DNA of 12,583 nucleotides from Baffinella frigidus. Its lineage: Eukaryota > Cryptophyceae > Cryptomonadales > Baffinellaceae. The notes beneath the pieces are model-generated. The model saw nothing but the letters and a program-made list of their open reading frames with translations. It made no database searches and was not told where the DNA came from. The DNA is taken from the NCBI GenBank assembly GCA_026770585.1, contig MU646486.1, forward strand, positions 367,354-379,936. The letters run 5' to 3'. Shown here one piece after another: positions 12,401 through 12,583 of this stretch. The translations under genes and the position numbers were made by a program. The number at the start of each line of letters is the position of its first letter. Positions within the stretch are counted from its first letter, which is position 1.

Positions 12401-12530
12401 CATGGACACGCGTCTAAACCCCGACGTTTAAACCAAGGCCACGCATTTAGGCTTTAGGGTTTAGGACCTCGATTTCGGGCGATAGGTCGAGGAAGGCCTC
12501 ATCCCGGGACGTGACTGTCTCGCAGTTGAG
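3401..12530 (-). CDS. UBP3/UBP4-like: USP12/46-family (plant UBP3/4-type) ubiquitin-specific protease, C-terminal half, split over at least 8 exons; 5' part outside window
   Basis: This is a cysteine deubiquitinase (peptidase family C19) that cleaves ubiquitin from conjugates. Joining exons A (12468-12530), B, C, D, E, F, G and H gives 555 coding bases: 184 codons in one frame plus TAA. Exon phases agree at every junction: A/B, B/C, E/F and G/H are phase 0; C/D and D/E split codons as AG+G and AG+C; F/G splits a Trp as TG+G. Family blocks appear in order: the fingers CxxC motif (CDEC), [18 protein letters not shown], the GHY catalytic-His box, the FDD catalytic-Asp box and the terminal GYxLxYQ. 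Introns are about 1587, 1253, 1580, 2472, 664, 703 and 316 bp. The Cys box and N-terminal half must lie beyond 12583. In plants and animals members of this family act as soluble proteases, and the animal ones bind WD40 cofactors; that role is known for the family, not seen here. With one intact copy of exons B to H, the gene is probably active. The choice of exon A copy is uncertain. Confidence 0.9.
3461..3530 (+). repeat. Ten perfect TTTAGGG telomere-type repeats inside an intron
   Basis: Exactly 70 bp, ten units, abutting the acceptor of exon H so that the acceptor reads CCCTAAACAG. Coding exons lie on both sides, so this is interstitial and not a chromosome end. Confidence 0.95.
3531..3720 (+). 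repeat. Blocks of variant heptamers TTTGGGG, TGTTCGG, TTTCGTG
   Basis: After the perfect TTTAGGG block the period stays 7 while the unit changes: (TTTGGGG) about 3545-3590, (GTGTTCG) about 3602-3640, (TTTCGTG) about 3645-3690. Each block is internally uniform. Confidence 0.9.
3774..3846 (-). CDS. Exon G: FDD (catalytic Asp) block
   Basis: The acceptor is TTATTCAAG, and the first base completes the Trp codon begun in exon F. The exon reads [15 protein letters not shown], then LHTCFGSSQ, and ends CCCAG|GTCTGACC. W-x-x-FDD is the USP motif that carries the catalytic Asp orienting the active-site His. The stretch after it (VEGID, CFGSSQ) resembles the V-E-x-I and F-F-G-S-S-Q segments I recall from plant UBP3/4. 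It has proper splice sites at both ends, unlike the shortened copy 240 bases upstream in the gene (4085-4127). Confidence 0.93.
3870..4545 (+). repeat. Degenerate telomere-like DNA filling the F-G intron
   Basis: Mixed TTTAGGG, TTTGGGG, TTTCGGG, TTTCTGG and GGGTGACGGTAGGG segments, interrupted only by the exon G ghost. (TTTGGGG) is uniform at about 4233-4270. Confidence 0.85.
4085..4127 (-). pseudogene. Ghost of exon G, acceptor side retained
   Basis: The acceptor CGCAAG|G is kept and followed by [14 protein letters not shown], but the FDD motif is mutated to VNH. After GACGACTCA the match stops and G-rich repeat begins, so there is no donor. It lies in the intron on the 5' side of intact exon G. 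Confidence 0.85.
4550..4620 (-). CDS. Exon F: catalytic-His box (GHY)
   Basis: The acceptor is CCCGGGCAG, and the donor is CAGTG|GTCAAACC, which splits a Trp codon. The exon begins VVIHVGSG, continues [10 protein letters not shown] and ends HDQ(W). G-H-Y is the USP His box, in which the His acts as general base for the catalytic Cys; plant UBP3/4 have VVVHVGSGPNHGHYV at this place as I remember them. It joins exon E in phase 0, giving LFA-VVIHV. The intron before it carries two copies of a GGTTTGGTCC(C)ACGTC motif (minus sense, near 4700 and 4760) and a degenerate copy of this exon (4965-5006). Confidence 0.94.
4900..4919. repeat. Perfect 8 bp hairpin TCGGTGCG-GAAT-CGCACCGA
   Basis: Enclosed in a further imperfect stem ATGGA...TCCAT. 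It lies within the E-F intron. Confidence 0.7.
4965..5006 (-). pseudogene. Ghost of exon F with the His box deleted, acceptor side retained
   Basis: The acceptor CCCGAAG|G is followed by VVIHVALPN. Compared with exon F, about 30 bases (the segment coding GSGMNHGHY) are missing. The deletion endpoints share CACGTCGCC/TACGTCGCC-like sequence, which suggests a slip at a short repeat. The donor end is not recognisable. The catalytic His is absent, so this copy cannot replace exon F. Confidence 0.7.
5060..5280 (+). repeat. Degenerate telomere-like array before exon E donor
   Basis: TTTGGGG, TTTAGGG and TGTAGGG units with scattered substitutions, up to the last bases before the donor of exon E. 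Confidence 0.85.
5285..5333 (-). CDS. Exon [17 protein letters not shown] segment
   Basis: The acceptor is GTGGACAG|C, whose first base completes a Ser codon (AG+C) begun in exon D. The donor is TTTGCG|GTTTACC in phase 0. The peptide [16 protein letters not shown] corresponds to the variable loop and Y-D/S-L-x-A strand that precedes VVVH in USP12/46 and UBP3/4. Of the three tandem copies it is the only one with a GT donor, and it is the one nearest exon F. Confidence 0.92.
5502..5550 (-). pseudogene. Ghost of exon E, nearly full length but donor destroyed
   Basis: The acceptor GAAAACAG|C is kept and the frame [16 protein letters not shown] is intact, but the base pair after TTTGCA is AT instead of GT. 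It lies about 220 bases upstream of intact exon E in gene direction. It could act as a decoy acceptor. Confidence 0.88.
5742..5784 (-). pseudogene. Ghost of exon E, acceptor side retained
   Basis: The acceptor GAAAACAG|C is kept and [14 protein letters not shown] is readable. The end diverges after CTCCCTCT, where exon E continues TTGCG|GT. There is no donor. This is the copy farthest upstream of the three. Confidence 0.87.
5822..5973 (+). mobile_element. 130 bp insertion with 11 bp target duplication, copy 2
   Basis: Direct repeats AACCCCCTACA at 5822-5832 and 5963-5973 flank the body GAGAGATTGATGATTTATTG to TCACTCCACCTCCTAC. The body is the same family as at 1362-1488, roughly 85-90% identical by eye. 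It sits in the intron between exons D and E. Confidence 0.8.
6189..6282. mobile_element. Short palindromic element, CAACGAAAATTACCACACAA arms
   Basis: The 20 bp core arms are perfect (6201-6220 and 6249-6268), with a further TATCAGT...ACTGATA at the ends. A related half-palindrome is at 6738-6783 (GAAAATTATTCCACA and TGGTAATTTTCG). Confidence 0.8.
6381..6422. repeat. Inverted repeat CAGTAGTTT...AAACTACTG
   Basis: 9 bp arms around TTTCTGCC repeats. ATTTCTGCC(T/C) recurs five times between 6310 and 6405. Confidence 0.65.
6890..7165 (+). repeat. TGTAGGG and TGTATGG heptamer arrays
   Basis: TGTAGGG is tandem at about 6917-6975, switching to TGTATGG at about 6985-7030 and back. The period of seven is kept throughout. 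Similar TGTAGGG blocks surround the exon D ghosts to 7800. Confidence 0.9.
7171..7202 (-). pseudogene. Ghost of exon D, donor side retained
   Basis: It reads [10 protein letters not shown] and ends AAGAG|GTCCC, with the donor GT kept. The 5' half (RLKKLSHR) is absent and replaced by TGTAGGG-type repeat. It lies on the 3' side of exon D in gene direction. Confidence 0.85.
7336..7368 (-). pseudogene. Ghost of exon D, donor side retained but GT lost
   Basis: It reads [10 protein letters not shown] and ends AACAG followed by CTCC instead of GT. The 5' half is replaced by TGTAGGG-type repeat. Confidence 0.85.
7508..7538 (-). pseudogene. Ghost of exon D, donor side retained but GT lost
   Basis: It reads [10 protein letters not shown]. 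The final AACAG|GT is altered to AGCACC. The 5' half is missing. Confidence 0.83.
7659..7671 (-). pseudogene. Tiny ghost of the exon D 3' end with donor
   Basis: Only the last 11 or so exon bases (CGCCGCAACAG) and the donor GTCCGAAACC are recognisable. The intron bases after the GT also match those after intact exon D. The short length makes this the least certain of the exon D copies. Confidence 0.5.
7806..7862 (-). CDS. Exon [19 protein letters not shown] segment
   Basis: The acceptor is CTGCTTGCAG|G, whose first base completes an Arg codon from exon C. The donor is AACAG|GTCCGAACC, leaving AG for the Ser completed in exon E. The peptide matches the K-L-S-Y-R-V-V-F-P-x-E-L-x-L block of USP12/46 and UBP3/4. 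The acceptor lies only a few bases from one end of a GTTGAC-type palindromic element (7868-7958), so that element supplies the sequence just before the AG. Eight shortened copies flank it, four on each side. Confidence 0.94.
7868..7958. mobile_element. GTTGAC-type palindromic element next to the exon D acceptor
   Basis: AGCAGTAGACTAATGTCAGC at one end and GGTTTAGTCAACAGCT at the other, with CTGGTACAAACCC and GTGGTACAAAGCC inside. A near-identical copy is at 8454-8544. On the gene's sense strand the element ends a few bases before the acceptor and supplies GAGCTGACATTAG, which could serve as a branch-point region. Confidence 0.7.
7957..7985 (-). pseudogene. Ghost of exon D, acceptor side retained
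   Basis: The acceptor GGCAG|G is followed by CGG CTG AAG AAG (RLKKFSHR). The match then skips to CGCGGAG and runs into a GTTGACTAAACC element. There is no donor. It lies on the 5' side of exon D. Confidence 0.82.
7998..8141 (+). repeat. 36 bp tandem repeat, four units
   Basis: The unit is GCAGTTGACTAATGTCAGCT followed by GATCCACGTTCAAAGC; four units in exact register with a partial fifth at about 8148-8167. The unit begins with the end of the GTTGAC-type element, so it looks like amplification of one element end. Confidence 0.92.
8170..8189 (-). pseudogene. Short ghost of exon D, acceptor side retained
   Basis: GGCAG|G is followed by CGGCTGAAGAAGCTCTCG, the first 20 bases of exon D, and then unrelated sequence. 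Confidence 0.8.
8272..8398. mobile_element. GTTGAC-type palindromic element with 27 bp terminal inverted repeats
   Basis: Ends GAGAGCAGTTGACTGATGTC and, inverted, GAGAGCAGTTGACTAATCC. The interior GTTGACTAAACCGCGCAGGG to TGTGTACC is a reversed copy of the core of the element at 7868-7958, so one element is nested in the other. Confidence 0.78.
8412..8448 (-). pseudogene. Ghost of exon D, acceptor side retained
   Basis: The acceptor CTTGCAG|G, identical to that of intact exon D, is followed by [12 protein letters not shown]. The match ends before the donor. It is accompanied by the same GTTGAC-type element (8454-8544) that precedes intact exon D, so exon edge and element were duplicated together. 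Confidence 0.86.
8454..8544. mobile_element. GTTGAC-type palindromic element, second copy with exon D ghosts on both sides
   Basis: It matches 7868-7958 almost base for base, including TCCCTGGTACAAACCCAAGAG and the flanking CCGCGG. Confidence 0.75.
8543..8576 (-). pseudogene. Ghost of exon D with internal deletion, acceptor side retained
   Basis: CGGCAG|G is followed by RLKKLS, and then a deletion joins it to VFPA (CGGTCTTCCCCGCGGA). The donor half is replaced by the end of a GTTGAC-type element. Confidence 0.82.
8585..8737 (+). repeat. Telomere-like array in the C-D intron
   Basis: TTTAGGG, TTCAGGG, TTTATGG and TTTGGGG units, ending with four uniform TTTAGGG units. Confidence 0.9.
8805..9018. 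mobile_element. ~210 bp imperfect palindrome (long hairpin)
   Basis: Arms pair from GTACGAA at both outer ends through CAAATACAA, GGGAACTCCGA, CTGGTACAAAT and AAACTCGGG. Core arms are about 8840-8902 and 8918-8984. Frames open on both strands are mirror images of each other and reflect the palindrome, not coding. Confidence 0.8.
9172..9205 (-). pseudogene. Ghost of exon C, donor side retained
   Basis: It reads [10 protein letters not shown] and ends GG|GTATGG with GT kept. The 5' two thirds are missing. It is on the 3' side of exon C. Confidence 0.85.
9331..9363 (-). pseudogene. Ghost of exon C, donor side retained but GT lost
   Basis: It reads [10 protein letters not shown] and ends CCG followed by ATTT instead of GT. 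The 5' part is missing. Confidence 0.82.
9443..9528 (-). CDS. Exon [11 protein letters not shown]...[11 protein letters not shown] segment
   Basis: The acceptor is CAACACAG|G and the donor is GTCAG|GTATTCG. It encodes 28 codons plus AG, beginning [10 protein letters not shown] and containing [15 protein letters not shown]-x-L-H-L-K-R-F-K-Y is one of the most conserved strands of the USP12/46 catalytic core. It is the only one of five copies with both splice sites. It is flanked by complementary arrays: TTTCGGG-type on one side (9540-10130) and CCCGAAA-type on the other (9100-9440). Confidence 0.95.
9662..9718 (-). pseudogene. Ghost of exon C, acceptor side retained
   Basis: AACACAG|G is followed by [16 protein letters not shown], nearly identical to intact exon C. 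It decays at the HLKRF segment and has no donor. It is on the 5' side of exon C, next to the 13 bp array. Confidence 0.88.
9723..9852 (+). repeat. 13 bp tandem repeat GTTTCGGGTATCA, ten units
   Basis: 130 bp in exact 13 bp register with only three substitutions (two TACCA, one CAATT). It looks like a TTTCGGG heptamer extended by GTATCA. Confidence 0.93.
9917..9941 (-). pseudogene. Ghost of exon C with internal deletion, acceptor side retained
   Basis: CAACACAG|G is kept. About 15 bases coding EAHKC are missing, then IRVKKTPT follows before the match ends. There is no donor. Confidence 0.75.
10000..10072 (+). repeat. Inverted repeat arm, partner at 11744-11820
   Basis: CGGGATGAGTCTACAGAAGT and the surrounding CGGGTTTCGG sequence reappear as the reverse complement about 1.7 kb away, across exon B and its ghosts. 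Confidence 0.8.
10135..10393. other. AT-richer unique intron segment with two hairpins
   Basis: Lowest-repeat stretch of the B-C intron. It holds GTTGACAGTT-CTGGTTCAA-AACTGTCAAC (10307-10335) and the near-continuous palindrome CTGCGGTCTG-TT-CAGACCGCAG (not one uninterrupted arm; 10359-10380). No gene recognised. Confidence 0.6.
10393..10500 (-). repeat. Duplicated intron segment following the exon B ghost
   Basis: In minus sense CTGCAG is followed by ATCCCAAAAACTTCCC, ACCAATTAGTGCACATGAAA, AACGTTGACG and CGTACCAGAA. The same order follows intact exon B at 10690-10781, so this is a co-duplicate of exon edge plus ~100 bp of intron. Confidence 0.88.
10494..10543 (-). pseudogene. Ghost of exon B, donor side retained but GT lost
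   Basis: It ends [12 protein letters not shown], with CTGCAG followed by AT instead of GT. Upstream, EALNK aligns with ETMNK, with three codons (QDK) lost. The following ~100 bases of intron are also a copy of the intron after intact exon B. Confidence 0.85.
10664..10688 (-). pseudogene. Short ghost of exon B, donor side retained
   Basis: It reads YDECCSLQ with CTGCAG|GTTCCG, GT kept. It is joined upstream to intron-derived sequence (TACCAGAATGG). Confidence 0.85.
10782..10880 (-). CDS. Exon [13 protein letters not shown]...[11 protein letters not shown] segment
   Basis: The acceptor is CCCTAAACAG|G and the donor is CTGCAG|GTCCC, both phase 0. It has 33 codons containing [20 protein letters not shown] and [11 protein letters not shown]. 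In USP12/46 and UBP3/4 this region is the fingers subdomain, where two CxxC pairs bind zinc; CDEC here is the second pair and LNC in exon A belongs to the first. Five shortened copies flank it. It is the only copy with both splice sites. Confidence 0.95.
10931..10953 (-). pseudogene. Short ghost of exon B, acceptor side retained
   Basis: CTGCAG|GAGAACTCATCGATCACG (ENSSIT) is followed by TGACC and telomere-like repeat. The break at CACGTGACC is the same as in the copy at 11168-11188. Confidence 0.8.
10973..11061. mobile_element. GTTGAC-type palindromic element cutting an exon B ghost
   Basis: Ends CAGTTGACT and AGTCAACTG, with GCAGAGTTTGTACCGGG inside. It abuts the break in the ghost at 11063. 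Confidence 0.75.
11063..11122 (-). pseudogene. Ghost of exon B, acceptor side retained, cut by a GTTGAC element
   Basis: AAACAG|GAGAACTCG and the first 60 or so bases, through IETMNK, are nearly identical to exon B. The match then stops exactly where CAGTTGACTAATCC of the palindromic element 10973-11061 begins. Confidence 0.9.
11168..11188 (-). pseudogene. Short ghost of exon B, acceptor side retained
   Basis: CTGCAG|GATAATTCCTCGGTCACG (DNSSVT) is followed by TGACCCC and telomere-like repeat. It is a diverged twin of 10931-10953. Confidence 0.75.
11208..11296. mobile_element. GTTGAC-type element with 25 bp perfect palindrome
   Basis: CAGTTGACTCAACCGGACAG resembles the start of 10973-11061. 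It ends in CCTGGTACAAAC-G-GTTTGTACCAGG (11272-11296). A GCGTAGTCACTG/CAGTGACTACGC set follows to 11355. Confidence 0.7.
11387..11467 (+). repeat. Interspersed repeat R1, copy 4
   Basis: It runs from CCGAAAGGAAGCATGGCG to AACCTAAAGGACCTAAA and lies in the A-B intron of the protease gene. A diverged inverted copy follows at 11602-11696. Confidence 0.8.
11602..11696 (-). repeat. Interspersed repeat R1, diverged inverted copy 5
   Basis: TCCTTTAGGTCCTTTAGG and CCCAACATAG match the reverse complement of R1; the distal part is diverged and contains an extra AAAGCACTTTTGCTTT hairpin. Confidence 0.55.
11744..11820 (-). repeat. Inverted repeat arm, partner at 10000-10072
   Basis: Reverse complement of the 10000-10072 segment, including ACTTCTGTAGACTCATCCCG. 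C-rich on the + strand. Confidence 0.8.
11976..12026 (-). pseudogene. Exon A copy 3, with GC in place of GT and an extra base at its 5' end
   Basis: It reads [17 protein letters not shown], the best match to the family in this part, but GAG is followed by GC (GCCTGACC). At the 5' end GAGACA has become GAGAAACA, breaking the frame with the preceding residues. A GC-AG intron is possible. Confidence 0.75.
12030..12110 (-). repeat. CCCTAAA array between exon A copies 2 and 3
   Basis: ACCCTAAACCCTAAACCC units with CCCCAAA and CTCAACT variants. Orientation is opposite to the arrays at 3461-5280. Confidence 0.9.
12172..12225 (-). pseudogene. Exon A copy 2, donor side intact
   Basis: It reads [18 protein letters not shown] and ends GAAATTGAG|GTACGG, a good GT donor. 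The LNC part is replaced by an A/G-rich stretch ending GAAAGAAAG. D-L is changed to H-H. It could be used as an exon if AAAG is an acceptor, which would remove the zinc-binding Cys. Confidence 0.75.
12244..12280. mobile_element. 37 bp GTTGAC palindrome between exon A fragments
   Basis: GTTGACGGGTGTGTACCAG faces CCCAGGACGGTCAAC. It belongs to the same GTTGAC/GGTAC family and separates the [11 protein letters not shown] fragment from exon A copy 2. Confidence 0.7.
12302..12352 (-). pseudogene. Fragment coding [11 protein letters not shown], the segment normally just before exon A
   Basis: It reads [13 protein letters not shown]. In the USP12/46 family FQG(T/I)LTNETRC immediately precedes LNCETV, so this is the 5' part of the same exon or a preceding exon. 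It continues SCCLSDC instead of LNCETV and then meets a 37 bp GTTGAC palindrome (12244-12280), beyond which exon A copy 2 begins. It may be an exon split by that insertion, or a ghost. I cannot identify its donor. Confidence 0.6.
12468..12530 (-). CDS. Exon A copy 1: [17 protein letters not shown] segment
   Basis: It reads LNC, then [18 protein letters not shown], and ends GAAATCGAG|GTCCTAAACC, phase 0, joining ENSSITS of exon B. C-E-T-V-x-S/A-R/K-D-E is a hallmark of USP12/46 and UBP3/4, and the Cys belongs to the first zinc CxxC pair. A Pro stands where other copies have Leu. The 5' boundary is unclear: TTAG near 12555 could be an acceptor, giving extra residues before LNC. Three copies exist, and I take this one as most complete, with reservations. 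Confidence 0.75.
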
Positions 12531-12536
12531 GGGAAA

Positions 12537-12583
12537 CCCACTAACCATCAACCATCAACCATCAACCATCAACCATCTACCAT
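12537..12583 (-). repeat. TTGATGG heptamer array at the right edge
   Basis: AACCATC is repeated five times on the + strand (TTGATGG in gene sense), another variant of the seven-base unit. It continues beyond the window. Confidence 0.85.

Overview
The window is eukaryotic nuclear DNA. The decisive evidence is on the minus strand. Short GC-rich exons, each with an AG acceptor and a GT donor, join in matching phase into the C-terminal half (about 184 residues plus stop) of a ubiquitin-specific protease of the USP12/USP46 family, the type called UBP3/UBP4 in plants. The exon motifs run in the family's order: [87 protein letters not shown]. The catalytic Cys box lies beyond the right edge. The protein looks closest to plant UBP3/UBP4 as I remember them, and the satellite DNA is TTTAGGG-like. 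I therefore favour a green alga or another protist with TTTAGGG telomeres, but the species cannot be fixed from this window.

Layout on the + axis (the gene reads right to left). Positions 1-3400 lie downstream of the gene and contain no gene I can recognise. They hold repeats: six copies of a ~121 bp palindromic, TA-flanked, pogo/Tigger-like MITE; a 127 bp insertion bounded by a perfect 16 bp direct repeat; an interspersed repeat in both orientations (R1); a 45 bp repeat (R2); and GA microsatellites. Positions 3401-12530 are the protease gene: exons H 3401-3457, G 3774-3846, F 4550-4620, E 5285-5333, D 7806-7862, C 9443-9528, B 10782-10880, and an unresolved cluster of exon A copies at 11976-12530. 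The introns (316 to about 2,470 bp) are filled with telomere-like heptamer arrays (TTTAGGG, TTTGGGG, TTTCGTG, TGTAGGG, TTTCGGG and others), foldback elements and tandem repeats.

The main discovery is that the introns also contain at least 21 truncated copies ('ghosts') of the neighbouring exon, and they follow a strict polarity. All 13 ghosts on the 5' side of an intact exon keep its acceptor edge with the AG and have lost the donor end. All eight on the 3' side keep the donor edge and have lost the acceptor. Only one copy of each exon B to G has both splice sites. This is what repeated tandem duplication across splice junctions would produce, and intron sequence co-duplicated around exon B supports that origin. 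The result is a gene that can stay functional under exon definition while its introns fill with single-sided decoy splice sites. Most open frames longer than 60 codons in the window are read-through of simple repeats or palindromes and are not genes.
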